NCBI RefSeq assembly: GCF_009664365.1 | Contig: NZ_CP044310.1 | Coordinates: 6,383,597-6,447,596 of the forward strand | Source of the DNA: Paenibacillus xylanilyticus | GTDB lineage: Bacteria > Bacillota > Bacilli > Paenibacillales > Paenibacillaceae | Length of the DNA stretch: 64,000 nt | Direction of reading: 5' to 3' | Shown here: positions 14,947 to 23,849 of the stretch, in pieces | Layout of the letters: each line of letters opens with the position of its first letter | Numbering within the stretch: position 1 is the stretch's first letter | The notes under the pieces: generated by a model | What the model was told of the DNA's origin: nothing | Database searches by the model: none | Seen by the model: only the letters and a program-made list of their open reading frames with translations | Position numbers and translations under genes: made by a program

Positions 14947-16780
14947 GGTGCTCACCCCCTTCTTCACGCATAGGCAGTGTGAACGTTACGGTTGTGCCTA
15001 CATCCACTTCGGACTCCAAAGAAATGGTGCCGTCATGCGCCCTAACAATTTCCCGGGCAATGGATAGTCCGAGTCCTGTACCGCCCATGCTGCGGGAACG
15101 AGCTTTGTCCACACGATAGAACCGTTCAAAGATACGATCGAGGTCCCGCTGCGGAATACCCATCCCCGTATCTGACACGGAAATGGCAAGGGTATGCTCA
15201 TCACTGCGTCTGGCCGCGATTGTAATCGTGCCGCCCTCCAGCGTATACTTCAGCGCATTGGATACGACATTATCCAGGACCTGATCAATCTGGTCCCGAT
15301 CAAGGGGTACCTCAGGAATGCCATTCTCGACCGACAATACGGGCTGGATATCCTTCTGATGCATCTGGAATGAGAATCGATCCGTTACCTCCTCCAGCAT
15401 GTCCATAATATCCGTCGGCTGCTTGCGCAGCAGTGCTTCCTTGGAGTCGAGCCTGGAGAGATGCAGCAGATCCGTCACCAGCCGTATCATCCGCTCCGTC
15501 TCATTCTGAATAACACCAACGAATCGCCCTGCCAGCTGCGGGTCTTCAAGTGCACCATCGTCCAGTGCTTCTGCATAACTCTTGATCGTCGTCAGCGGCG
15601 TACGCAGCTCATGGGATACGTTGGCAACGAACTCGCGCCGGGATGCCTCCAGCTCCTCCTGCTCGGTAACATCCTGAAGCACGGCAATCGTTCCGGTAAT
15701 GCCCAGCTCGCGCCGATGAACCGGCGTAAATGTCATCCGGATCACCACTGGTTCCTCCTGCCCGGCAGGTGCAATCTGCAGCAGTGTCGAGCCTGTAAAA
15801 CCACTTGCAAGTGCTTCTGCATCTTCGGGATCAATGCCGAGCAATACGGCAAAATGCCTGCCTTCGATATCCGCAGGACGCATGCCCAGAATGCTGCTGG
15901 CCCGGCGGTTGACCAGAATCACTTTGCCATACTCATCGGTCGCGACCACACCATCACTCATGTTCGTCAAAATGGACGTCAGCTTCTCTTTCTCCTCTTC
16001 GTTCTGGGAGAGTGCATCCCGCAGGCGACTGGTCATGTAGTTGAACGCCCGGCTGAGCTGCCCAATCTCATCTGTACCGAATACAGGTGTCTGCTGATCA
16101 AAGTTTCCTTCGGCAACGGCTGTTGCCCTGCGGGTAACTTCCTTGATGGGCTGCGTAATGGTATGCGACAGAATGACGCCAAGCACCGCGGTCAGTACCA
16201 AGGCAATCAGTATGCCGGAAATAAAAATTTTGTTGATTCCCTCCATGGTGGAGTACAGCTCGTTCATGGAGGCGGCGATGTAGACCGCGCCGATGATCTT
16301 GCCGCCGGACATGACCGGCTTGGCCACGACCTTTTTACGGACATTGTCTTCGTCCACAATATATTCCTCGTTATCCCGGATGCCTTGCAGTGCCCGGCTG
16401 ACAACGGTCTGGGTATTTTTGCGACCCACGTAATCGGAATGTGAACTCAAGGAAGTGGTCAGCACTTTGCCACTGGCGTCCAGCACCTGAATCTCGGCGC
16501 CGTTAATGTTGAACAGATTGTTCACCAGTACGCGCAGGTTTTCCGTTTTGTCCTCGCCAGGCTCTGCTTCTCCCCCAGCCATGGTCTCGCCTACAAGAAC
16601 GGACAGCATCTCCGCCCGTGCCTGCAGATCCTCGGTAAAGTTGCTCGTCAGGGAGTTCTTCATCGCACTCACGAAATAAACGCCGATCAATTGCATTGCA
16701 ATCAAAATCAGGAGTACATAGATAATAATCAGTTTCGCCTGAATCGTTCGGAAGAACGAAAATCGCGAGAAACGCCCCAT
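14930..16780 (-). CDS. walK: essential sensor histidine kinase WalK (YycG)
   Basis: Product of 616 residues. Transmembrane helix 1 at about 15-37, extracellular Cache/PDC-like sensor 40-182, helix 2 at about 185-207, HAMP 208-260, PAS 265-375, HisKA with phospho-acceptor His390 in V-S-H-E-L-R-T-P-L-T, then HATPase_c with N, G1 (D-T-G-M-G-I-P) and G2 (G-G-T-G-L-G-L) boxes. It senses wall synthesis status (lipid II in Bacillus) and phosphorylates WalR. The ATG overlaps the walR stop (TAATG), indicating translational coupling. Confidence 0.98.
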   Translation of the reverse strand: MGRFSRFSFFRTIQAKLIIIYVLLILIAMQLIGVYFVSAMKNSLTSNFTEDLQARAEMLSVLVGETMAGGEAEPGEDKTENLRVLVNNLFNINGAEIQVLDASGKVLTTSLSSHSDYVGRKNTQTVVSRALQGIRDNEEYIVDEDNVRKKVVAKPVMSGGKIIGAVYIAASMNELYSTMEGINKIFISGILIALVLTAVLGVILSHTITQPIKEVTRRATAVAEGNFDQQTPVFGTDEIGQLSRAFNYMTSRLRDALSQNEEEKEKLTSILTNMSDGVVATDEYGKVILVNRRASSILGMRPADIEGRHFAVLLGIDPEDAEALASGFTGSTLLQIAPAGQEEPVVIRMTFTPVHRRELGITGTIAVLQDVTEQEELEASRREFVANVSHELRTPLTTIKSYAEALDDGALEDPQLAGRFVGVIQNETERMIRLVTDLLHLSRLDSKEALLRKQPTDIMDMLEEVTDRFSFQMHQKDIQPVLSVENGIPEVPLDRDQIDQVLDNVVSNALKYTLEGGTITIAARRSDEHTLAISVSDTGMGIPQRDLDRIFERFYRVDKARSRSMGGTGLGLSIAREIVRAHDGTISLESEVDVGTTVTFTLPMREEGGEHLEGTD

Positions 16781-17502
16781 TATATCCCCACGCTTTTGGG
16801 ACTGCGCACGAGATAACCCAGCCCGCGGCGAGTCAGAATCGTTTCCGGTTTGCTCGGATTCTCCTCAATCTTTTCGCGCAGACGACGGATCGTAACATCC
16901 ACGGTACGTACATCCCCAAAATATTCATATCCCCATACTGCCTGCAGCAGATGTTCCCGTGTCATGACCTTGCCGGAATTCTTCGCCATATAATAGAGAA
17001 GCTCGTATTCACGGTGTGTCAGATCAAGTGGTTCACCGCTTTTATAAGCCGTATACATGTCCATATCAAATGCAAGATCGAACAGACGCATGACCTGCTT
17101 CTCGTCGTCCTCCGGAGCTTCGGCAGCCATCGCAGGCTTCTGTCGTCTGCGCATCTGTGCCTTCACCCGAGCGAGCAGCTCTCGCGTACTGAAAGGCTTC
17201 GTTACATAATCATCCGCACCCAGCTCCAGGCCGAGCACTTTATCAATTTCGCCGTCCTTTGCCGTCAGCATAATAATCGGCAGCTCCAGATGGGCGCGTA
17301 CCTCACGGCACACATCCATGCCATCCTTGCCAGGAAGCATCAAGTCCAGCAGCATCAGATCCGGTTTCTCGGATAACGCCAGTTCAACTGCACGAATGCC
17401 ATCAAAAGCGCAGATGACCTCATACCCCTCTTTTTCCAAATTAAACTTCAGAATGTCCGCAATGGGCTGTTCATCGTCCACCACCAAAATCTTCCCCTGC
17501 AT
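16780..17502 (-). CDS. walR: response regulator WalR (YycF)
   Basis: Product of 240 residues of the OmpR/PhoB class. The receiver domain has acidic pocket D9-D10, phospho-acceptor Asp53 (L-L-D-L-M-L-P) and Lys near 102 (T-K-P-F-S). The winged-helix C-terminus (about 135-235) contains V-D-V-T-I-R-R-L-R-E-K-I. Phosphorylated WalR controls autolysin and endopeptidase genes; a perfect WalR box is present before the M23 gene next door. GGGGTGA lies nine bases before the ATG. First gene of the walRKHIJ operon. Confidence 0.98.
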   Translation of the reverse strand: MQGKILVVDDEQPIADILKFNLEKEGYEVICAFDGIRAVELALSEKPDLMLLDLMLPGKDGMDVCREVRAHLELPIIMLTAKDGEIDKVLGLELGADDYVTKPFSTRELLARVKAQMRRRQKPAMAAEAPEDDEKQVMRLFDLAFDMDMYTAYKSGEPLDLTHREYELLYYMAKNSGKVMTREHLLQAVWGYEYFGDVRTVDVTIRRLREKIEENPSKPETILTRRGLGYLVRSPKSVGI

Positions 17503-17700
17503 CGGCTGTATTCACCCCTATATCCTGCTTGATCCGCTCTAGCGGTCTTTATCTTTTTTGGATCCTATCTTCTATGACAAACGTAATTCTACGATTTGAT
17601 CTGTAAGTGTATCTTTACTGTATAGTTTAACATACCTGAAGGACAGTCACATCCTGATCCAGCTATCCAAATGCTACAAATTGAAAATATTTTACAGCAT

Positions 17701-17738
17701 GAAAAAACAAGGCCGGCATTTCAGCCAACCTTGCTTCT
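17701..17738 (-). terminator. terminator after the M23 peptidase gene
   Basis: CAAGG..GGC pairs with GCC..CCTTG around the loop ATTTCA. An A-run at 17702-17707 gives T on the minus strand. Confidence 0.85.
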
Positions 17739-17750
17739 GATTTCTTTCCC

Positions 17751-19283
17751 TTAGTTAAGATACGTCATCGGATTTTCTGGGGTTCCGTTCTTGATAATCT
17801 CGAAATGCAAATGCGTTCCGGTCGAACGACCCGTGTTGCCCATAACGCCGATGCTCTCCCCTTTTTCAATCACTTGCCCAACCTTGACGCCAATGCTGTC
17901 CAGGTGGCCATACAGTGTTTCATATCCGTTACGATGGTTAATGATAATGACATTGCCATACCCGCTCTTCTGTCCTGCAAAAGTAACCACGCCTTCATCG
18001 GCTGATTTCACATCCCGGTTACCTACCAGATCAACACCTTTATGCTGACGACCCCAGCGTTGTCCGAAGCTGCTGCTCATCGTTGCGTTGGAGACAGGCC
18101 AAGCAAATTCACCTGTACCCTCACCAACCACTTTGGTTCCGCTGAGCACCACTTCAGTAACCGCTGCCTTGATGACTTCCTGGCCCAGCCATTCTTCCTT
18201 GATGACCTCACCATTTTCCTTGGTTACACGGTACTGCATGCTTTTTAATCCGCTTTGTCCAAGACGTACCACTTTGGTTGTGCCAGCTTTTAGCTCAGCA
18301 CTTTTGCGTACTTCAACCTGTGGTTTAATCTCAATTTGCTCCACGACCTGCTCAACCGACTTCACCGTAACTGCCGGTTTAGGTACCGTCAGTGTAAGCT
18401 CGTCCCCGATCTGCAGTGACGTTTCCTTGATGCCTGGATTGTTCTTGCGAATCTCGCTTTGCGTAATCTCATATTTAGCCGCGATGGAAGAGATCGTATC
18501 TCCTTCACGCACCACATAGGTTACAGGCGCATCTTTACCAACGGTTAATGCTTTAACCGCCTCGGACACATCCCATATTTTGTTCGGATCAGCCTTCACT
18601 GACTCTGTCGCCACATCTTCCTTGATGTCCACAGATTTCAGTGTTGTACTTGGCCCTTCCGCTTTGCTTGACGAGTTAGCCGATACCGACTTCGTCTTGA
18701 GCGAACTACGCACAGCCGATGCCGATATGTATTTGCTCTGCACTTGTTCCAGAATGGCATCTGCTGTTGCCTGATCCTTCACAATGCCGATTACTTCGCC
18801 ATCCACTTTGAGTTCCACGCCTTTGGCATATGCTGTCAGCATATCATCCAGCTTGTCCAGCGTTTCTTCACTGTTCACTTCAGGTTTGTAAGCTTTTACC
18901 GTTTCGGTCGTGATGCCATCTGTGTTCAGCACCATTTCCGCGTCAGGATATTTATTTTGGTATTCTTCGGTTTTGTCTGCAAAAAGTTTCTGTAATTGCG
19001 CTTCATCTGCGATACTGCCAATCTCATTCCCTTTTACCATGACCTTGTAGTATGGAACGGTGTTTGCAGCAACGTATTGCTTGCCTGCGAATCCAACCGA
19101 TGCAGCGATGAACACTCCGCATGCTGCTGTAATGATCCATTTACGCGAGGCCAGGACGCGCTTTTTATTTACACTGAAGTTGGACATGCTCATGTTGTTT
19201 TTGTCTTCGGCCGTCCGGTGTTCTCCGGATTGTTCGTGTACCCGGTTTTTGCCCGGTTGGCGTATGCCTCTGAAACCTTTCAT
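17751..19283 (-). CDS. cell-wall M23 endopeptidase with LysM and G5 domains
   Basis: Product of 510 residues. A basic cytoplasmic head is followed by a transmembrane helix at about 47-68, then an extracellular helical region, a LysM domain near 252-298 (Y-V-V-R-E-G-D-T-I-S-S-I-A) and a G5 domain near 305-385. The C-terminal lysostaphin-type M23 domain has zinc ligands His414 and Asp418 (H-K-G-V-D) and His491/His493 (H-L-H-F). It would cut peptide crossbridges to allow wall growth. ATG 19283 follows AAAGGAGA. A perfect WalR box and a sigma-A-like promoter lie upstream, and walRK is its neighbour, so it is very likely a WalR target. Confidence 0.95.
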   Translation of the reverse strand: MKGFRGIRQPGKNRVHEQSGEHRTAEDKNNMSMSNFSVNKKRVLASRKWIITAACGVFIAASVGFAGKQYVAANTVPYYKVMVKGNEIGSIADEAQLQKLFADKTEEYQNKYPDAEMVLNTDGITTETVKAYKPEVNSEETLDKLDDMLTAYAKGVELKVDGEVIGIVKDQATADAILEQVQSKYISASAVRSSLKTKSVSANSSSKAEGPSTTLKSVDIKEDVATESVKADPNKIWDVSEAVKALTVGKDAPVTYVVREGDTISSIAAKYEITQSEIRKNNPGIKETSLQIGDELTLTVPKPAVTVKSVEQVVEQIEIKPQVEVRKSAELKAGTTKVVRLGQSGLKSMQYRVTKENGEVIKEEWLGQEVIKAAVTEVVLSGTKVVGEGTGEFAWPVSNATMSSSFGQRWGRQHKGVDLVGNRDVKSADEGVVTFAGQKSGYGNVIIINHRNGYETLYGHLDSIGVKVGQVIEKGESIGVMGNTGRSTGTHLHFEIIKNGTPENPMTYLN

Positions 19284-19390
19284 GATTCTCTCCTTTTCAG
19301 CACTTCTCAGTTCGCATTTCTGTCAAGACACACCCATCCGTGTCTGTCTCAGGTTTGTCGATATTTGGTTCTGGGTGTCCGCAAATCAGG

Positions 19391-19418
19391 ACTTTAGCTG
19401 CGCTCATAAAAGTGTCAA
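19391..19418 (-). promoter_or_regulatory. sigma-A-type promoter of the M23 peptidase gene
   Basis: On the minus strand, TTGACA (19413-19418) then 16 bases then TAAAGT (19391-19396). The -35 is perfect and the -10 is weak, as expected for an activator-dependent promoter. It predicts a leader of about 100 bases. Confidence 0.6.
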
Positions 19419-19448
19419 AATTTTAACCTTTAATCACACCCGTATACT

Positions 19449-19465
19449 TTAACACAGGTTTTACA
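19449..19465 (-). promoter_or_regulatory. WalR binding box
   Basis: On the minus strand the sequence reads TGTAAA-ACCTG-TGTTAA, a perfect match to the WalR direct-repeat consensus TGTWAH-N5-TGTWAH. It lies about 31 bp upstream of the -35 hexamer of the M23 endopeptidase promoter, a position suited to activation. Confidence 0.75.
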
Positions 19466-19825
19466 CTCATTTCAACTCTATGCGTCACAGCCCAAAGCCG
19501 CGCCCCGCTTGGTTTTCCTGTATTATCCATAACATGGCAGACGAATATTCTTACCCATTATGCCTCATGTTCAGGTATACTATGTAGTTTCGGTCTAGTT
19601 TTAAGACTAGGTTCTAAGACCCACAACAATGCGACATTATTTTCATAAAAACACAATCAAAAAATCCCTCGCCAGATGATCTCAGACAAGGGATGGTTAT
19701 ATGAATTGAATATGCTATCCTACTATATTTCTCGGTTGCTCTCAGGCCTTGAAGAGTGGATTTCTGTCCTGAATCTATAAATACGTCAAGCTGCATACAC
19801 ATCATGTGTATTTGTAAACCATGAC
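19466..19825. other. intergenic spacer
   Basis: Holds the terminator of the next gene (19658-19695) and a near-palindrome CTAGTTTTAAGACTAG (19595-19610). There is no coding signal; the one short frame here is not supported by a ribosome binding site. Confidence 0.5.
19658..19695 (-). terminator. terminator after the 19826-20587 gene
   Basis: ATCCCT (19664-19669) pairs with AGGGAT (19689-19694). A-run 19659-19664 gives a T-tract on the minus strand. Confidence 0.7.
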
Positions 19826-20587
19826 TTATTCAGCCTGAAGCACTTCCATAAGATTATCGTATTCCTCACTCGTCAGATATTTCGATATCACCTGTTCAAT
19901 ATCACGTAATTCCTGTTCAGTCAGACCATCTTCCATCGCGCCCGAGATCTGCTGCATTTCATTTTGGGGAAGCTTTGCCATCAGCAGACTGAAGATCTTC
20001 TCTTTTTCCTCCAGAGGCAGCTTGTCCTTGGTTCCCGTAATATCATCTGGTGATACCACAATATCATCATTACCTGAGCCAGCAGAATGACCAGAGGTTC
20101 CAGCCGTACCATTGCCAGCTGCTGTCCCGTTTCCACTTCCCGCAGCACCTTCTGGAGCCTTATTAGGGTCTGAGCCTTTGCTGCCTGTGTCACCGTTACT
20201 GCTCGCGCCCCCCTCGGCTGAAGCCGTCTGGTCGGACTTATCTGACCCACTCCCTGTATTGCCAGAACCATTGTCAGCGCCTGTCTCAGATTGGTCTGTT
20301 CCATTCCCCATGACCGATATGGCGTCCTCTGGAACTTGTTCCTCTTCAGCACCAGTCGGCTGATCCGTTGTTCCTGCCCCCGGTTTGTTCTCCTCACTCG
20401 CCTTACCACCGAGTGCCCCCTGGAACATGGATGTTAACCCCAGCGGTTGACCTTCCCACTCAATATTAAAACTCGCCAGCAGCGATTTCACATACGACTG
20501 TACAATTAATCCGGTTGTCAGTAGGGTCAATGAACTAACCAGCATGACGGTAAGTACGATCTTGGCAAACCATTGAAGCAACTTCAT
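19826..20587 (-). CDS. hypothetical membrane protein with low-complexity linker
   Basis: Product of 253 residues from ATG 20587 (GGAGGAGGAG upstream). One transmembrane helix at about 8-32 (V-L-T-V-M-L-V-S-S-L-T-L-L) is followed by a Gly/Ser/Asn/Thr-rich disordered linker of about 120 residues. A helical C-terminal domain ends E-E-Y-D-N-L-M-E-V-L-Q-A-E and contains L-L-M-A-K-L-P-Q-N-E-M-Q-Q-I-S. The single span and long linker suit an extracytoplasmic binding protein. No family recognised. Spore-formers often have such proteins near purA, but I cannot assign a role. Confidence 0.7.
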   Translation of the reverse strand: MKLLQWFAKIVLTVMLVSSLTLLTTGLIVQSYVKSLLASFNIEWEGQPLGLTSMFQGALGGKASEENKPGAGTTDQPTGAEEEQVPEDAISVMGNGTDQSETGADNGSGNTGSGSDKSDQTASAEGGASSNGDTGSKGSDPNKAPEGAAGSGNGTAAGNGTAGTSGHSAGSGNDDIVVSPDDITGTKDKLPLEEKEKIFSLLMAKLPQNEMQQISGAMEDGLTEQELRDIEQVISKYLTSEEYDNLMEVLQAE

Positions 20588-20702
20588 CCCTGTTCTCCTC
20601 CTCCGATTATCCAACCTGTCTGCGGCAGTCAGCACATCAGGTCTGTGATTCTACTGTTATTCAGTATTGACGGAAATCTCGGGATTATATCAGGAGATAC
20701 GC

Positions 20703-20743
20703 GAAAAACCCCAGTCATCGCTTATGAGGCGATAACTGGGGTC
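20703..20743 (-). terminator. purA terminator
   Basis: ACCCCAGT (20708-20715) pairs with ACTGGGGT (20735-20742), with a CG-rich inner helix. A-run 20704-20708 reads as T on the minus strand. Confidence 0.9.
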
Positions 20744-20759
20744 TATGATTCAACTTATA

Positions 20760-22046
20760 TTAAACGTAGATTGGAAGAACTTGATTCGTTTGCTCACGAT
20801 TACGACCTACGGAGAAGATCGCGATTGGAATCCCTGTCAGCTCGGAAACACGTTTCACATAGTTCTGTGTGTTCACAGGCAGATCTTCGAGTTTCTTCGC
20901 TCCCGTGATATCCTCGCTCCAGCCTGGCATCTCTTCGTATACTGCTTCACATTCAGCCAGCATTTTCAGGCTAGCTGGGTAGTGTGTGATAATCTCTCCA
21001 CGGTATTTGTATCCTGTGCAGATTTTCACCGTTTCAAGACCTGTCATCACATCGAGAGAGTTCAAGGACAGTCCTGTAATGCCGCTGACACGACGAGCAT
21101 GACGCACGACAACACTGTCGAACCAGCCCACACGACGCGGACGTCCGGTTACGGTACCATACTCATGTCCAGTCTCACGGATCTGATCACCAACTGCATC
21201 GTGCAGTTCTGTAGGGAATGGACCATCTCCTACACGTGTGGTGTAGGCTTTAGCTACTCCGATGACCTGTTGAATGCGAGCAGGACCCACACCGGAACCG
21301 ATACATACACCGCCTGCAGAAGGGTTGGATGAAGTTACATAAGGATACGTTCCTTGGTCGAGGTCCAACATCACACCTTGTGCACCTTCAAACAATACTT
21401 TTTTGTTCTCATCAATGGAATCGTTGAGAACAACGGATGTATCACGCACGTACGGACGCAGGATTTCTGCATATCCCAGATAATCTTTCAGAATTTCTTC
21501 TACATCTACTGGCTCACCGCCATAGACTTGCTCGATCACACGGTTCTTCTCTTTTACCAGATGACGCAATTTCAGTTCGAACTCTTCCGCATCAAGCAGG
21601 TCAACCATCCGAATACCGATCCGAGCAGATTTATCCATGTAAGCTGGACCAATCCCTTTACCGGTTGTGCCAATCTTGTTTGGACCTTTGCTCTCTTCTT
21701 CCAGTGCATCCAGAACCATGTGATATGGCAGGATGATATGTGCGCGTTCACTGATGAACAGGTTTTTGGTTGTAAAATCATTATCATGAATATAGTTAAT
21801 TTCTTCAATAAGTGCCTTCGGGTTGATAACCATGCCGTTACCAATAACACAAGCTTTATCCGTGTAGAAAATGCCCGATGGAATCATCGTCAGTTTATAT
21901 TTTTTGTTGTCGATCAGAATCGTGTGTCCTGCATTGTTACCACCTTGGTAACGAGCGACCACGTCTGCACTTTCAGCCAAATAATCCGTAATCTTACCTT
22001 TACCTTCGTCTCCCCATTGCGTTCCCACTACAACTACCGTTGACAT
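20760..22046 (-). CDS. purA: adenylosuccinate synthetase PurA
   Basis: Product of 428 residues with the family fingerprints: Q-W-G-D-E-G-K-G-K at the N-terminus (P-loop-like, catalytic Asp), G-N-N-A-G-H-T, G-T-T-G-K-G-I-G-P-A-Y, E-G-A-Q-G and T-G-R-P-R-R-V-G-W. It joins IMP and aspartate using GTP, the first step from IMP to AMP. The ATG at 22046 follows GGAGG with eight bases between; a frame start at 22076 is rejected. Single-gene transcript with its own strong promoter and terminator. Confidence 0.98.
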   Translation of the reverse strand: MSTVVVVGTQWGDEGKGKITDYLAESADVVARYQGGNNAGHTILIDNKKYKLTMIPSGIFYTDKACVIGNGMVINPKALIEEINYIHDNDFTTKNLFISERAHIILPYHMVLDALEEESKGPNKIGTTGKGIGPAYMDKSARIGIRMVDLLDAEEFELKLRHLVKEKNRVIEQVYGGEPVDVEEILKDYLGYAEILRPYVRDTSVVLNDSIDENKKVLFEGAQGVMLDLDQGTYPYVTSSNPSAGGVCIGSGVGPARIQQVIGVAKAYTTRVGDGPFPTELHDAVGDQIRETGHEYGTVTGRPRRVGWFDSVVVRHARRVSGITGLSLNSLDVMTGLETVKICTGYKYRGEIITHYPASLKMLAECEAVYEEMPGWSEDITGAKKLEDLPVNTQNYVKRVSELTGIPIAIFSVGRNREQTNQVLPIYV

Positions 22047-22062
22047 CGTACATACCTCCGTG

Positions 22063-22213
22063 GGTGCCTTGCGCACCTTTGTATTGGTCTGTCCGTCCTC
22101 TATCTCGGCAGGAATTCGAAGTGAAAATACCGGCGGAGAAGCGTGCTAACGGACAGTGAAACTCTCCCTCGTGTTACATATCAAGGAAGGTTTTCGCTGC
22201 TTTAACGCAGCAA
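22063..22213 (-). other. purA 5' leader with two hairpins
   Basis: The predicted mRNA starts near 22211 and has a 165-base leader. GCTGC-GTTAAA-GCAGC lies at its very 5' end (about 22198-22213), and GGTGC-GCAAG-GCACC (22063-22077) lies just upstream of the ribosome binding site. The second could influence ribosome access. I recognise no known riboswitch. Confidence 0.45.
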
Positions 22214-22217
22214 TTCT

Positions 22218-22246
22218 AGTGTACCAGTCCCTTTTTTCAAAGTCAA
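22218..22246 (-). promoter_or_regulatory. sigma-A promoter of purA
   Basis: On the minus strand, TTGACT (22241-22246), 17 bases, then TACACT (22218-22223). This is close to consensus with ideal spacing. Confidence 0.8.
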
Positions 22247-22486
22247 ATGAAATGGCGAACAATTGGTAATCGCATTACTCTAATGTTCGGAATTAACCTC
22301 ATAATCCAACGCAAAAAACCGGGGCAGCCTGTCAAAACTAGCTTGACGGCTAACTCCGGTTTATTTGCACGATAGATTAAGGCCCTACATATCGTATTTA
22401 ATATCAATTTATAAGTCCGTATTAACTAGTAGTTGATGAGTACCTAATCTTTTCTATAAACTAGCGAAACATATATTAACTATCTT
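22247..22486. other. dnaB-purA spacer
   Basis: Carries the dnaB terminator (22311-22365). Otherwise no gene or repeat seen. Confidence 0.5.
22311..22365 (-). terminator. dnaB terminator
   Basis: AAACCGG pairs with CCGGTTT, and inside them GTCAA pairs with TTGAC (22331-22347). A-run 22313-22318 gives the minus-strand T-tract. It is a long stem with a few mismatches. Confidence 0.85.
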
Positions 22487-23848
22487 CTACATGGCAAAGG
22501 CATCATTATGAGCCCGCTCATAGTTAACGAACTTATTGAAGTTTTTGAGGAATACCAGTTCAACCGTACCTACCGGACCATTACGCTGCTTGGCGATAAT
22601 AATCTCGATAATATTTTTCTTCTCGGTCTCCTGGTTATAGTAGTCATCCCGGTACAGGAAGGCTACGATATCGGCATCTTGCTCGATCGAACCCGATTCC
22701 CGCAAGTCACTCATCATCGGACGTTTATCCTGACGCTGCTCTACACCCCGGCTCAGCTGGGACAAGGCAATAACAGGTACTTCAAGTTCCCGGCCAATCT
22801 GTTTCAGTGTACGCGAGATCTCCGATACTTCCTGCTGACGGTTCTCGCCCGCTTTGCCGCGGCCGCTGATCAGCTGGAGGTAGTCGATCAGAATCATGCC
22901 AAGGCCTTTTTCCTTTTTGAGACGACGGCATTTCGCACGAATATCAGCTACCGTAATCCCTGGTGTATCATCGATATAGATCTCTGCTTCATTTAATGCA
23001 GCGATCCCCATCGTCAGCTTTTGCCAATCCTCATCACCTTTGAACTCACCGGTACGAAGAACCCCTGCATCTAGATTGGCTTCCGCACAGATCATACGCT
23101 GTACCAGCTGCGCAGCTGACATCTCCAAACTGAAGATGGCTACCGTCTCTTGCGCCCGAATGCCAACATTCTGAGCGATATTCAGGGCAAAGGCTGTCTT
23201 ACCTACCGAAGGACGCGCAGCTACAATAATCAAGTCACTACGCTGGAATCCGGCAGTCATCTTGTCGAGATCGATAAATCCGGACGGAATTCCCGTTGTG
23301 GTTCCCCGGTTCTGATGCAGCGTCTCGACTTTGTCGAACACTTCCATCAGTACATCCTGAATAGCGATAAAACCGCTGCTGGAACGACGGTTGGAAATCT
23401 CCAAAATGCGCCGCTCTGCTTCACCGAGCATTGCAGCAACGTCTTCACCGCCCGTATAGCCTTCGCTAACAATCTGCGTAGCTGTACGGATCAAGCGCCG
23501 CAGCATCGATTTTTCTTCAATAATCTGTGCGTAGTAATCCACGTTGGCCGCTGTAGGCACACCATGAGCCAGCTTCGCTAGATAGCTAACGCCGCCAATG
23601 TCCTCCAGCTCGCCTTTATCCTTTAGACGCGAAGTCAGCGTGACAAGGTCAATCGGTTGATTTTCCTCTCCAAGCTGAATCATCGCTTCAAATATCAATT
23701 GATGGGGCTTATCATAGAAATCCTCGGTTTGCACCCGTTCCATCGCTGTAATCAGGGCTTCGCCCTGCAACAGGATTGCACCCAGCACAGCCTGTTCGGC
23801 TTCCAGGTTCTGTGGGGGAATCCGGTCGAATAACATTTCGCCGCCCAT
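22487..23848 (-). CDS. dnaB: replicative DNA helicase DnaB (DnaC in Bacillus)
   Basis: Product of 453 residues, normal family length. The N-terminal primase-interaction domain (about 1-150, starting F-D-R-I-P-P-Q-N-L-E-A-E) is followed by a linker and a RecA-like hexameric motor. Motor motifs are Walker A A-A-R-P-S-V-G-K-T-A, Walker B M-I-L-I-D-Y-L-Q-L, and D-L-R-E-S-G-S-I-E-Q-D-A-D. It unwinds DNA at the fork. The ATG lies one base past the rplI stop, with GGAGG inside the rplI end, so it is co-translated with rplI. No intein is present. Confidence 0.98.
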   Translation of the reverse strand: MGGEMLFDRIPPQNLEAEQAVLGAILLQGEALITAMERVQTEDFYDKPHQLIFEAMIQLGEENQPIDLVTLTSRLKDKGELEDIGGVSYLAKLAHGVPTAANVDYYAQIIEEKSMLRRLIRTATQIVSEGYTGGEDVAAMLGEAERRILEISNRRSSSGFIAIQDVLMEVFDKVETLHQNRGTTTGIPSGFIDLDKMTAGFQRSDLIIVAARPSVGKTAFALNIAQNVGIRAQETVAIFSLEMSAAQLVQRMICAEANLDAGVLRTGEFKGDEDWQKLTMGIAALNEAEIYIDDTPGITVADIRAKCRRLKKEKGLGMILIDYLQLISGRGKAGENRQQEVSEISRTLKQIGRELEVPVIALSQLSRGVEQRQDKRPMMSDLRESGSIEQDADIVAFLYRDDYYNQETEKKNIIEIIIAKQRNGPVGTVELVFLKNFNKFVNYERAHNDAFAM

Positions 23849-23849
23849 C

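Noticed and set aside
19595..19610. near-palindrome CTAGTTTTAAGACTAG as an operator
   Set aside because: No promoter or gene is suitably placed for it; left as an isolated near-palindrome.
22487..23848. intein in dnaB
   Set aside because: Length (453 residues) and motif spacing are those of an uninterrupted DnaB.
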